IMG/VR virus record: IMGVR_UViG_3300026076_000113 | Coordinates: 1-64,000 of that record | Strand: one strand, 5' to 3' | From: a virus | Length of the DNA: 64,000 nucleotides | In this document: positions 17,224 through 25,686 of the stretch, piece by piece | Layout of the letters: the number at the start of each line of letters is the position of its first letter | How positions within the stretch are numbered: position 1 is the first letter of the stretch | Made by a program: the position numbers and the translations under genes | The notes under the pieces: generated by a model | What the model was told of the DNA's origin: nothing | What the model saw: the letters and a program-made list of their open reading frames with translations, nothing else | Database searches by the model: none

Positions 17224-18354
17224 TTATGAAAGCGCAATTGCTAATGCGGTTATCTGGGAGTCTACTGCACTCTTGGACATTGCATCACCTGGCGCAGTCG
17301 CTCTTCCTAGATTCGTTATTTTATTATTTAGAAGACTTAGATCAGCAGAAACTCCACTGGTGACCCCTAAACTCCCTGCTACTAAAGTGTTACCTGAAGT
17401 ATCAACTGTAAACTTGTTACTACCAACCCCGAACGTAGTACCAGCACTAAGAGCAGCAGCAAAATTACCACTTAAACCCTCAACAGCACCAAGTGCAGAT
17501 ACAGAGAATGTAGGATTAACTAAATCAGCACCATTCTTAATACCTTGATTAACACCAAGTTCCCCTCCAACAGTTGCATTAGCAACAAGAGTGGTATCAC
17601 CTGTAACCTCTAAATCTCCACCAACATCAACATTACCTTGTAGATCTGAGTCCTGTACAACAGTGAAGTTACCGTTAACAGAGAAGTCAGTTGCAACAAC
17701 GTTGTACTTAAACTTACCGTACACAGCAAAACTTAGGATGTTAGCATCCTCAGCCCATATAATGATTTGTTGATCACCTGTTGCTTTAATGTCAGTTCTT
17801 TGATAGAATGTACGTGGAAAGAGTTTTGTGTTATAATTCAGGTAGTTTGAAGTCTGTAACTTTGTCTGACCATCTTCTAGAATACCTATTCTAAATCTAG
17901 ATGGAGCAGAACTCTGGTTTGAGATGAAGATCGAAAGTTCTACATCCTCCCCAGTAGGCACTGTATAAAGACTAGTATTCGTTCTTGCATTAGTTAGCAA
18001 CATCGAATTCAGGAACCCAGAAGCAACTGGGTTATCCACAACTTCTCCATGTACTAAGAAAGAGGTTTGCTCGTAATCACTATATACAACTAGACTTTGC
18101 TGATTAGCATAGTACATAGTTTGTGTTTCATAAGTCTCTCCTGCTTGAATCTCCATATCATACAAGATATAATTAGAGGGGGCAAAAGAGAGCAACGCTC
18201 CACTAGACACTCCAACTCTTACTCGAACTGGATAAGGACTTTGGTGAGCAATTGAAATTTTCGCTTCTACCAGCTTACCTGCTGGAGCCTCATGGAGTAC
18301 TGTCCTCGTCTTAACTTGTGGGACTATAGCTGCTAGAGCACCATAAGTAGCCAT
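17224..18354 (-). CDS. Fibre-like structural protein, 376 residues
   Basis: A 376-residue protein with two related beta-sandwich-like halves at the N-terminus: LVEAKISIAHQSPYPVRVRVGVSSG near residue 28 and DVELSIFISNQSSAPSRFRIGI near residue 137. A repetitive stalk follows (VQGNVDVGGDLEVTGDTTLV-type, residues about 240-330), ending in a sequence typical of phage fibres (NLGRATAPGDAMSKSAVD). In T4 the whisker protein Wac precedes gp13; this gene lies one gene further away and could be a whisker analogue, but nothing in the sequence proves it. It is the first gene of a long minus-strand unit running down to gp16, behind a perfect late promoter octamer. Confidence 0.85.
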   Translation of the reverse strand: MATYGALAAIVPQVKTRTVLHEAPAGKLVEAKISIAHQSPYPVRVRVGVSSGALLSFAPSNYILYDMEIQAGETYETQTMYYANQQSLVVYSDYEQTSFLVHGEVVDNPVASGFLNSMLLTNARTNTSLYTVPTGEDVELSIFISNQSSAPSRFRIGILEDGQTKLQTSNYLNYNTKLFPRTFYQRTDIKATGDQQIIIWAEDANILSFAVYGKFKYNVVATDFSVNGNFTVVQDSDLQGNVDVGGDLEVTGDTTLVANATVGGELGVNQGIKNGADLVNPTFSVSALGAVEGLSGNFAAALSAGTTFGVGSNKFTVDTSGNTLVAGSLGVTSGVSADLSLLNNKITNLGRATAPGDAMSKSAVDSQITALAIALS

Positions 18355-18384
18355 AACTTCGGGGTTTATATTACAATCGTTAGT

Positions 18385-18392
18385 TATTTATA
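18385..18392 (-). promoter_or_regulatory. Late promoter octamer between divergent genes
   Basis: The minus strand reads TATAAATA, 31 bases before the start of the 376-residue fibre gene. Its last base is the first base of the hldD start codon on the other strand, so the two opposite genes share a 37-base intergenic space. Confidence 0.7.
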
Positions 18393-19216
18393 TGAAAATT
18401 CTTACTGGATGCAATGGGTTCATTGGAAAGAAATTTGCTGACAAGCTTGATGGAAAGTTCATTGGGTTTGAAATAGGCAACGCCTTTCAGTTACTAGACA
18501 ACATGCCTGTCTGGGATCAGATAGATGAAATCATCCACATGGGAGCAATATCCTCCACAACAGAAACTGATATTGGAAAGATTACAATATACAATACTGA
18601 GTTTTCTATTAAACTATTCAAGAAAGCAATTGAACTAGGTATACCAGTCAAGTATGCTAGTTCAGCATCTGTGTATGGAAACTCAGCAGGTAGTATAAAT
18701 CCTTTGAATTACTATGCTATATCAAAAGTACAAGTAGACTACTGGGTACAAGATAATATTGATAAGTTTAAATCCATTCAGGGATTTAGATTCTTTAATG
18801 TATATGGGGAAGGTGAAGAACATAAAGGAAACCAACGCAGTCCTATCAGCAAATTTGTTTCTGAAGCAAAGATGACAGGTAAGATTAAGATATTTAAACA
18901 CTCTGAGAAAATGGTCAGAGACTTTATATACGTTGGTGATGTAGTTGATCGTGTACTTGATAACACATTGGACTCAGGAATATATGATCTGGGAACAGGA
19001 CATCCACATTCCTTTAGAGATATTGCTGAAATTGTTTCACAAAAATATAATGCAAAGATAGAAGAGATAGACTTCCCAGTACACTTACAAGGAAAGTATC
19101 AATTCTATACATGTGCAGATATGTTCTGGAGTCAGAACTATGAGTTTACTAATGTAGAGGAATATATCAATCGCCCCGAACCACCCGATACGAGTCTTCT
19201 TCAAAGTGTTCGGTAG
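18392..19216 (+). CDS. hldD: ADP-heptose 6-epimerase family protein (HldD-like)
   Basis: A 274-residue NAD(P)-dependent extended short-chain dehydrogenase, close in motifs to HldD, which turns ADP-D-glycero-D-manno-heptose into ADP-L-glycero-D-manno-heptose. Seen: Rossmann motif GCNGFIG at residues 6-12; HMGAISSTTETD at 49-60, matching the HldD-specific SSTTE segment; SSASVYG at 90-96; catalytic Tyr108-x3-Lys112; and GFRFFNVYGEGEEHKGN at 131-147, very HldD-like. It is somewhat shorter than the E. coli enzyme (310). It is the only gene here on the plus strand, has no visible Shine-Dalgarno, and its 3' end overlaps the opposing cupin gene by 50 bases. A related sugar epimerase is the alternative. 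Confidence 0.88.
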   Translation: MKILTGCNGFIGKKFADKLDGKFIGFEIGNAFQLLDNMPVWDQIDEIIHMGAISSTTETDIGKITIYNTEFSIKLFKKAIELGIPVKYASSASVYGNSAGSINPLNYYAISKVQVDYWVQDNIDKFKSIQGFRFFNVYGEGEEHKGNQRSPISKFVSEAKMTGKIKIFKHSEKMVRDFIYVGDVVDRVLDNTLDSGIYDLGTGHPHSFRDIAEIVSQKYNAKIEEIDFPVHLQGKYQFYTCADMFWSQNYEFTNVEEYINRPEPPDTSLLQSVR

Positions 19217-19508
19217 AAAATTCAAATAGTTCTACGTCTGTGATGCCTTCCATCATATGTCTAAGACCAGGAGGTATGTAAAACTTATCTCCTGGTTTTA
19301 ATATTATTGTGTCTGCGTCTATAAAATCATCCCTATAACCATAGGTCATCTTTAGTTCACCACTCTGAACATAGAATGTCTCATCTTTAATCTTGTGGTA
19401 GTGATAGGAACACTTCTTACCTTTATTAAAAAACAGAAGTTTTCCACAATACTTTTCAGTATTGCAGATCCACTTCTCATATCCCCATCCTTTTTGAACT
19501 ATTTTCAT
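19167..19508 (-). CDS. Small cupin, sugar-phosphate isomerase type
   Basis: A 113-residue single-domain cupin. The metal-binding motif 1 reads H36-Y-H38-x4-E43 (SYHYHKIKDETFYVQSGE) and motif 2 supplies His84 (FYIPPGLRH). The N-terminal KGWGYEKWI resembles the C-terminal domain of type II phosphomannose isomerases, which begins with a similar WG.. segment. Proteins of this kind occur in surface polysaccharide clusters, where they isomerise or bind sugar phosphates. The substrate here is unknown; a role replacing the missing sedoheptulose-7-phosphate isomerase would be speculative. It follows the HAD gene by an ATGA overlap and converges on hldD. Confidence 0.82.
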   Translation of the reverse strand: MKIVQKGWGYEKWICNTEKYCGKLLFFNKGKKCSYHYHKIKDETFYVQSGELKMTYGYRDDFIDADTIILKPGDKFYIPPGLRHMMEGITDVELFEFSTEHFEEDSYRVVRGD

Positions 19509-19876
19509 TCTGTTACAACTTGAAAATCACTTTTCCCTGTAAGCCACCACTCATAGTTTCCACCAAAGAAATCATCACATTGAATTCCTTTGTCATCTAC
19601 AAAGTAATCTGCATGCAACTTACCCATATGTAGTTCATCAAATTTAACTCCCCAATCAGTTAACTGTTTAAAAGTTAGATCATAGAATGCTTCATGTGCT
19701 TTGATGGGATCGTTATTAAATCTACCCATACCTCTAGCGGTGTGGAAGATAATTTTGTTACCACCACTCCTCAATTTATTTAATTGTTCGATGCGTCGTT
19801 GCTTAGGGACAGATTTTTCATACTCCCCATTTGTGGTTTCTGCGATAGTACCATCAATATCAATTACGTAAATCAT
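19505..19876 (-). CDS. Short HAD-family phosphatase
   Basis: A 123-residue HAD phosphohydrolase with all motifs: DIDGT with Asp6 and Asp8, FHTAR with Thr46, Lys86 in MGKLHAD, and Asp94-Asp95 in FVDDKG. It lacks a large cap domain, like small HAD enzymes from capsule and LPS loci that begin D.DGT....NG.Y. It overlaps the kinase stop by 17 bases and the cupin by four. In heptose synthesis a HAD phosphatase (GmhB) removes the 7-phosphate from heptose 1,7-bisphosphate; this protein is shorter than GmhB and lacks its obvious zinc cysteines, so it is only a candidate for that step. Confidence 0.85.
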   Translation of the reverse strand: MIYVIDIDGTIAETTNGEYEKSVPKQRRIEQLNKLRSGGNKIIFHTARGMGRFNNDPIKAHEAFYDLTFKQLTDWGVKFDELHMGKLHADYFVDDKGIQCDDFFGGNYEWWLTGKSDFQVVTE

Positions 19877-20699
19877 TTATATCATCTCCTGTAAGAACAT
19901 ATGTACCTTGATTTTGTACTGCTATGGCAGCAGCCTTGTTAGCATACGGTATAGCTTTCTCTATTTTACCATACTCTAGGTAAAAGTAAACTAAAGCAGT
20001 TAGGAAAGTATCACCTGCTCCAGCAACATCGAAGCAAGGAACCTTTTCACCAGGATATATCTTTCCTTTATACTCAGCACCAGCACTACCTTTAGTAACA
20101 ATTTTGTTTCTGTAAATACCTTTCAACTTAGAATCTTCTAATTCATTGATCTTAATGAAGCATCCTTTCTTAGGTAGTTTACTTTTTTTACTGTCTATGA
20201 ATACAGGACCATTAAATTCTTCTACCATTTTAAATATAGTTTCTGTATCTAAGAATCCTTTATCATAATCAGATATGATCATGGCATCAAATGGATCACC
20301 TATTGCTTCTGTATGTACACTACCACTGGGATAGTTAGTACCAGTTGGTAACTCCCATCCATAGTCAGCAACCTCATCATTTTCATCCATCCTCATCAAT
20401 TGTTGATTAGACCTTTCATCTACAAACCTAGTCTTTACTGGTTTTAATTCATTAGTCATAAGATATACATTAACACCAAATGACAAGAGGTTTTGTCTTA
20501 CGTTACTTGCCATTCCTTCTGCTGTTTCAGTGCGAATGTATTCCATTACTGGTACAGGTGCTTCAGGACTTAACCTAGTACACTTACCGTAAACATATTT
20601 GTCTATACAAGTCTCACCTATAACGATGACCTTGTATTGTCTTTGTTGTGGAATATTCTCCGATCCTATCAAAGAACTCAACTTTTTTTGCATACTCAC
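19860..20699 (-). CDS. rfaE1: PfkB-family heptose-7-phosphate kinase (HldE N-domain type)
   Basis: A 279-residue PfkB/ribokinase-fold kinase resembling the N-terminal half of bifunctional HldE, which makes heptose 1,7-bisphosphate. Seen: VIGETCIDKYVYGKCTRLSPEAPVPV at about residues 26-51, as in HldE; AEGMASNVRQNLLSFG with the substrate-loop Asn; KTRFVDERSNQQLMRMD at 89-105; ISDYDKG; NELE; and DVAGAGDTF at 224-232 with catalytic Asp230. The start chosen overlaps the end of the adenylyltransferase gene by 86 bases; Met3 (20693) is equally possible. The separate kinase and transferase genes are a split, order-reversed version of hldE. Confidence in kinase is high, in heptose specificity moderate. 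Confidence 0.88.
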   Translation of the reverse strand: MSMQKKLSSLIGSENIPQQRQYKVIVIGETCIDKYVYGKCTRLSPEAPVPVMEYIRTETAEGMASNVRQNLLSFGVNVYLMTNELKPVKTRFVDERSNQQLMRMDENDEVADYGWELPTGTNYPSGSVHTEAIGDPFDAMIISDYDKGFLDTETIFKMVEEFNGPVFIDSKKSKLPKKGCFIKINELEDSKLKGIYRNKIVTKGSAGAEYKGKIYPGEKVPCFDVAGAGDTFLTALVYFYLEYGKIEKAIPYANKAAAIAVQNQGTYVLTGDDINDLRN

Positions 20700-21009
20700 G
20701 TCCTACTACGTCTCCGTTTTTCCAGTCAGATCCTACTACTAGTATATCAGGGTTTATGGTTTTTATCAAATCTTCAAGCTCTTGTCTTGAATCGAAAGTA
20801 TGGATTACATCCACAGCCTTCAAAGAACGCAATTGATATTCTCTATCTTCCAATGGGTAGATAGGTCTATCTGGTCCTTTATCTGCTCTGACCTTTCGGT
20901 CAGTATCGATACCCACTATAAGCATAGTCCCTAGAGACTTAGCATAGTTTAGTAGTTCAAAATGTCCTCTATGAAGGACATCAAAACATCCATTAACCCA
21001 TATGATCAT
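20614..21009 (-). CDS. rfaE2: Heptose-1-phosphate adenylyltransferase (HldE C-domain type)
   Basis: A 131-residue nucleotidyltransferase. The HIGH-type motif GCFDVLHRGH is at residues 7-16, followed by LGTMLIVGIDTDRKVRADKG and RPIYPLEDREYQLRSLKAVD, all aligned in order with the C-terminal domain of E. coli HldE. The end carries YSTTKTI at 119-125, the counterpart of the STTNII segment of HldE, which argues against glycerol-3-phosphate cytidylyltransferase. The reaction would be transfer of AMP from ATP to heptose 1-phosphate to give ADP-heptose. It begins in an ATGA-type overlap with the oxygenase gene and its last 86 bases are also read in another frame as the kinase N-terminus. Confidence 0.9.
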   Translation of the reverse strand: MIIWVNGCFDVLHRGHFELLNYAKSLGTMLIVGIDTDRKVRADKGPDRPIYPLEDREYQLRSLKAVDVIHTFDSRQELEDLIKTINPDILVVGSDWKNGDVVGREYAKKVEFFDRIGEYSTTKTIQGHRYR

Positions 21010-21641
21010 TTGTACATTTCATAAAGAGATCCATGCATCTGATTTGGATGCTGATTTTGTTTTAGATGCGGTGCATTAATATCAGCACAGAAGAAAGCAG
21101 TTACGATATGCTTTGAATCAGGAGATGAATTACCTTGATGTGAATACAACTGATTGCAAGGGAACATTAAGAGTTTACCTTGTTCAGGAGTACATTTATA
21201 ACCCAACTCTGGAAACTCAGTTTCCCCACCCTGTCTACAATCATCTAAGTATAGTATCATAGCATACAACCTAGACAACAGCAAAGGATCCATTGGAGAT
21301 ATATCAATGTGCTCTCTCATATGACCTTCGTTTGCTGGATAGCATCTGATTGCATGGTCATAAGAAACAAGAGGTGCTCTCCAAAGAAGTTTATCTTTAG
21401 CACCCCATTTATAGAACTCTCTAATAGCACGATCAGTTTCGTGTGCCAACTGACACCAGAAGTCCAAACCTACTACAGGATATACCTGCTTACATTTTTT
21501 ATGTTTTGTATCAACCTCTCCAACACCTACAGCACCTTCTTCATGGAATCGTGTGTTGTGCCAGAACCAATCTTTCCATGCTTCACAATCTTCTGCTGGT
21601 AAGAATCCTTTCTTTTCGAATATAAGATCTGTTAGTTTCAT
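21006..21641 (-). CDS. 2-oxoglutarate/Fe(II) oxygenase, prolyl-4-hydroxylase type
   Basis: A 211-residue enzyme with the facial triad of this superfamily: His111 and Asp113 in REHIDIS, His168 in YSHQGN, and Lys177 as likely 2-oxoglutarate ligand. The segments AMILYLDDCRQGGETEFPEL (128-147) and LLMFPCNQLYSHQG are typical of the prolyl 4-hydroxylase-like branch (DUF-type phage oxygenases). The substrate may be a sugar, protein or lipid; location beside a carbamoyltransferase favours a sugar or glycan hydroxylation that creates a carbamoyl acceptor (inference). It overlaps the carbamoyltransferase stop by ATGA and the adenylyltransferase start by four bases. Confidence 0.88.
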   Translation of the reverse strand: MKLTDLIFEKKGFLPAEDCEAWKDWFWHNTRFHEEGAVGVGEVDTKHKKCKQVYPVVGLDFWCQLAHETDRAIREFYKWGAKDKLLWRAPLVSYDHAIRCYPANEGHMREHIDISPMDPLLLSRLYAMILYLDDCRQGGETEFPELGYKCTPEQGKLLMFPCNQLYSHQGNSSPDSKHIVTAFFCADINAPHLKQNQHPNQMHGSLYEMYK

Positions 21642-23347
21642 AGTATTTGTTTAAGTTCTCTTTTGCTGTATCGTTTAACTGTAGGTTCAATAGTATCTGG
21701 AATAAATATGAGTTCTGATTTTTCTGGTAAGTACAGATAACAGATCTCACTTTCTCTCATAGTTTGTAATGCATCATCTATAGTTTCTACTATAGTATCA
21801 CCAGCTAGATTGAAAGATGTATTGAACAATATAGGTATACCTGTTAATTCATAGAATGCCTCTATTAATTTATAGTAGTTTGGATTCTGATCTTCTGTGA
21901 GGGTTTGAATCCTACATGTACCATCAACATGAGTTATAGAAGGTATCTTTTCTATTACAGATTTCAACACATCTACAGCATACATCATGAATGGTGATTC
22001 ATATAATCGATCCATATTAAACCACTCATGTGCATGGTCAGCAAGTACAGTTCCAGCAAAGGGTCTCCAATGCTCTCGCTTCTTTACTTTATTAACTACA
22101 TCCTTACCATTTGGATCACGAGGATCATATAGTATAGAACGATTACCTAAAGCACGAGGACCATTCTCAGACCTACCTTGACAGATAGCAACTACGTTAC
22201 CTTCACTGATTAGTTCAGCAACTCTTGGAGGTGTAACCTCACATACTCTAAACTCACCTTCCTTTAATTCATAATCATATTTGATAGACTGTCCAAGATA
22301 TACATTATCTAATTTTTTAATTTTCTTTTTCCTAAACAACTTAGGACACTCTCTCGCATATGTTATATACGCTGCACCCATAGCAGTACCACAATCACTA
22401 GACATAGGTTCAACATATAGATTGACATCCTCTGGCAATCTTTGTAACAGTCTATAGTTACCAACACAGTTTAAAGCACACCCACCAGTAAAGATAATAT
22501 TATTACATCCAGTTAAGTGGAGTGTATCCATAACTCTATGGTATACATAATCTTCAAAATCTTTTTGAAGAGCATATGCTAGATCTGCATGTCTGTAAAA
22601 CTTATCATCTTCATCTTTAGAATATGATATGTAATCATAAGGACGTGTTCTAACCATCACATTCTTATGCTCATTATAATCTGCTAAAGCAAATAGATCC
22701 TCATTACCTCCAGCATCAGATATCATTTGTTTTATTCTATCATTGGGTTTCCCATATGAAGAGAGACCCATAGTTTTACCACATTCTAAACTATCCCATC
22801 CCATAAATTCTGTAATACCAGAATAAACAAATCCAGTACCAATACTTTTTACCTTCTCTACAAATGGTGGTGCGTTTTCAACTTTCTGATTTGAATATCC
22901 AATAATCTTTTGACTTAAACATGTTGCTGCATTAGGATCTTCATTGAAATAGAAGATACTCTCATGTTCCTTACCCCACTCATGATCAGCACCAGCACCA
23001 TCTATTACAAGGATACCTGCTTTATCAAATCCTGAATTATAGAACGCACAAGAGGCATGTAGAGAATGGTGGTAATCCTTTGCTTCTACATACCTCTTGA
23101 CTCTGATCCCTATCTTTTTAATGTATTTAAAGTAAGGTCCAAAATCACATTTGGTATTGTATAGATGTGTGTAAGCACATAGATCAATTTCCTTAGTGAA
23201 TTCAGCTACTTTATCCAGAGCATTGAATACTTCTCTGTCATATTTGACATGTGTTAATCGTTCTTCCTGTAAGGACAACACTACCTCATTGTCTTTCATA
23301 AGACATACAGCAGCATCATGAGATCTATTAACACCAAGTATCCACAT
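21638..23347 (-). CDS. O-carbamoyltransferase, NodU/CmcH/TobZ family (copy 1)
   Basis: A 569-residue carbamoyltransferase that would use carbamoyl phosphate and ATP to carbamoylate a hydroxyl. The N-terminal Kae1-like domain begins ILGVNRSHDAAVCL and has the metal-binding HHSLHA at residues 93-98 and VIDGAGADHEWG nearby. The C-terminal YrdC-like half has GRSENGPRALGNRSIL and THVDGTCRIQTL, and FNTSFNLAGDTIVET near the end, all hallmark segments. Length is normal for the family. It shares these motifs but only moderate sequence with copy 2 (23984-25684). It is followed by an oxygenase via ATGA overlap and preceded by another with a two-base gap. Confidence 0.95.
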   Translation of the reverse strand: MWILGVNRSHDAAVCLMKDNEVVLSLQEERLTHVKYDREVFNALDKVAEFTKEIDLCAYTHLYNTKCDFGPYFKYIKKIGIRVKRYVEAKDYHHSLHASCAFYNSGFDKAGILVIDGAGADHEWGKEHESIFYFNEDPNAATCLSQKIIGYSNQKVENAPPFVEKVKSIGTGFVYSGITEFMGWDSLECGKTMGLSSYGKPNDRIKQMISDAGGNEDLFALADYNEHKNVMVRTRPYDYISYSKDEDDKFYRHADLAYALQKDFEDYVYHRVMDTLHLTGCNNIIFTGGCALNCVGNYRLLQRLPEDVNLYVEPMSSDCGTAMGAAYITYARECPKLFRKKKIKKLDNVYLGQSIKYDYELKEGEFRVCEVTPPRVAELISEGNVVAICQGRSENGPRALGNRSILYDPRDPNGKDVVNKVKKREHWRPFAGTVLADHAHEWFNMDRLYESPFMMYAVDVLKSVIEKIPSITHVDGTCRIQTLTEDQNPNYYKLIEAFYELTGIPILFNTSFNLAGDTIVETIDDALQTMRESEICYLYLPEKSELIFIPDTIEPTVKRYSKRELKQIL

Positions 23348-23349
23348 AA

Positions 23350-23991
23350 TTAAACAGGGTTAAAATTTATATTCAATACAATACGTTCGGTTGTGCTCTC
23401 TGGATAGCGAGAGGCATGATATCTTCGACCATCAAATAAAACTAATCTACCTGCTTTAGGTTTCACAGTTTTAGCAACGGTAAAGAGACTGGGGTCATAC
23501 CCATTAATGAACCTCTTGATATTAGGATCTAGAAATTCATTAAAGAAATGTGTATCTCCATCACTATCATTAAGATAATAGATTGCTGTGTACTTCAATC
23601 CATCACCTTGATAATCAACATGTGGTACATGATGAGGTTGTCGGTTCTTGTTCAATGTAAAGAGACCCAATCTTAATTGAACAAGATCCTTGATAGTCAT
23701 ATTAATCTTTTCTTCCATTGAGTATAAAAGAGGAACGAAGATATCATACCACTCAGATTCCTTACCCTCTTTTCCCCAAAGGATGTGCATAAACCCAGTA
23801 AACGAAGCATCCTCAACATCTAACTTAGAGTCATTAAGTTTGTTCTGTTCCCAGTACCACAAAGGTGATGTTATATCACGATTGAAGAACCATGGAAACT
23901 TAGAATCCATAACGGATTGTTTCAGATGCTCCTGATACCTAGCATTAACTACATCATCAATAACTAAGATATCTTCAAAATGATCAGTCAT
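23350..23991 (-). CDS. 2-oxoglutarate/Fe(II) oxygenase, second type
   Basis: A 213-residue oxygenase with triad His124 and Asp126 (PHVDYQG), His192 (RYHASR) and Arg203 as 2-oxoglutarate ligand (TTERIVLNINF). The sequences YTAIYYLNDSDGDTHFF and AGRLVLFDGRRYHAS are typical of small phage and bacterial 2OG oxygenases. It differs clearly from the one at 21006-21641, so the pair is not a recent duplication. It overlaps the copy 2 carbamoyltransferase by eight bases and is two bases from copy 1. Substrate unknown; hydroxylation of a sugar or protein is possible. Confidence 0.9.
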   Translation of the reverse strand: MTDHFEDILVIDDVVNARYQEHLKQSVMDSKFPWFFNRDITSPLWYWEQNKLNDSKLDVEDASFTGFMHILWGKEGKESEWYDIFVPLLYSMEEKINMTIKDLVQLRLGLFTLNKNRQPHHVPHVDYQGDGLKYTAIYYLNDSDGDTHFFNEFLDPNIKRFINGYDPSLFTVAKTVKPKAGRLVLFDGRRYHASRYPESTTERIVLNINFNPV

Positions 23992-25684
23992 CAGACTTGT
24001 TAGGAACCTTGACTAGTTTTTGAATTTCTGGGAGATACATATACTCTATCTCACTACCTTCTAATGTTTCTATCGCATCATGGATAGTTTCAACAAGAGG
24101 TTCGCCTCCAAGATTGAAACTAGTGTTAAAGAGTATAGGTACATCTGTAATCTTATGGAAAGCATTAATGAGTTTATAGTAATGTTCATTTTGTTCCTCA
24201 GTCACAGTTTGTATACGACAAGTTCCATCAACATGAATTACTGACGGAATCTTCTCCTCAACACCTTCAAGACACTCTACAGCATACATCATGTGTGGTG
24301 TTTCATCCCTTCCTTTTAAATCAAACCACTCATGAACATGTTCTTTCTTAATAGAACATGCAAATGGTCTGAACCATTCTCTGTGCTTAACACCATTAAC
24401 AATATCCTTACCATCCTTAACAGTAGGATCAAATAGGATAGAACGGTTACCTAAAGCACGAGGACCACCTTCTGATCTTCCTTGGAAGATAGTAACAATA
24501 TTACCTCCACGAATGAGTGCAGCAACTGAATCATAATCAGTATCTGTTACATCAAGTCCAGCAATGGCATCCTCATAAGTATTAGGATCATACTGAGGAC
24601 CATAGTAAACAGATGCTTGCTTTCTAGGTTCTTCATTATCAGTAAGTTGATGTAACTTATAAAGTGCTCCACCGATAGATGTACCACCATCATGTGAAAT
24701 AGGTTCACAATAGATGTTTAGATCAGGGAAACGATCCCAGTACTTATAGTTTGCAACACAGTTAAGACCATAACCACCACAGACTACAATATTCTTTTCA
24801 CCAGTTATCTCAACTGCTTTCTCAATCAACTGACACATACGTTCAGATGTTTCTTCCTGAATCTTATATGCCATATCCTTCTGGATATCTGTATGATCTA
24901 CAATCTCACCCTGTGGGTGCATCTTATAATCTTCCTTCAATATATCAAATCTATTATGATTGATAGTGGCAGCGTTAGGATATGTTGGAACAATCAAATC
25001 TCTATTACCCCATTCACCATTAAAGAATGATGGTAGATCAGCATTAGGTTTACCATATGGTGCAAGACCCATAAGTTTACCTGCTTCAATAGCAGGGAAC
25101 CCACAATACTGTGTTACTGCTTCATACATTTTAGTATGACCAGGATACTCAGTAATGAATGTATTAGGTTCTGGTTCATGGAAACCAATAGGAGCCTTAG
25201 TTCCTACATGCTTATATACTGATTCAAATTCTTCTGGATACTCTGCATGGAAGATAGTTTCAAATTCATACAAGGTATCTGGAACCTCATTCATTTGTAA
25301 GAAACTTCCAGCACCGTCTGCAATAACACATGCAGCAGATTCAAATCCAGAATTGTAGAAACCACATGCAGCATGCATCTCGTGGTGATTCAAATCAATA
25401 TAAGTTGTTTCGAATGTCCACTTCTTACGTGCAAGTTTTCTTACAAATCCTTCATACATATGCTCACCAGTCCAATCTAAATTAGGACCAGATCTATGTG
25501 TATGACATACAACTAGGTGATCAATATGATCAACATACTCAAATGCTTTAAGTATACCTAGCATAGGTGAACCATCATACTTGAATCTAGTAAGACGTTC
25601 TTCTTCAAGATAGAATACTATCTCACCATCCACCATTAAAGTGGTACTACCATTGTGACCACGAGCGACACATAAAATAATCAT
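23984..25684 (-). CDS. O-carbamoyltransferase, NodU/CmcH/TobZ family (copy 2)
   Basis: A 566-residue relative of the gene at 21638-23347, with the same reaction expected. Motifs: MIILCVARGHNGSTTL at the N-terminus, HHEMHAACGFYNSGF from residue 100, VIADGAGS, KLMGLAPYGKPN, GRSEGGPRALGNRSILFDP, VIHVDGTCRIQTV and FNTSFNLGGEPLVET. All catalytic segments seem intact, so both copies should be active. Two divergent copies in a single phage suggest two acceptor hydroxyls or two sugars. It sits two bases after the heptosyltransferase stop, in the same transcription unit. Confidence 0.95.
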   Translation of the reverse strand: MIILCVARGHNGSTTLMVDGEIVFYLEEERLTRFKYDGSPMLGILKAFEYVDHIDHLVVCHTHRSGPNLDWTGEHMYEGFVRKLARKKWTFETTYIDLNHHEMHAACGFYNSGFESAACVIADGAGSFLQMNEVPDTLYEFETIFHAEYPEEFESVYKHVGTKAPIGFHEPEPNTFITEYPGHTKMYEAVTQYCGFPAIEAGKLMGLAPYGKPNADLPSFFNGEWGNRDLIVPTYPNAATINHNRFDILKEDYKMHPQGEIVDHTDIQKDMAYKIQEETSERMCQLIEKAVEITGEKNIVVCGGYGLNCVANYKYWDRFPDLNIYCEPISHDGGTSIGGALYKLHQLTDNEEPRKQASVYYGPQYDPNTYEDAIAGLDVTDTDYDSVAALIRGGNIVTIFQGRSEGGPRALGNRSILFDPTVKDGKDIVNGVKHREWFRPFACSIKKEHVHEWFDLKGRDETPHMMYAVECLEGVEEKIPSVIHVDGTCRIQTVTEEQNEHYYKLINAFHKITDVPILFNTSFNLGGEPLVETIHDAIETLEGSEIEYMYLPEIQKLVKVPNKSDD

Positions 25685-25686
25685 AA

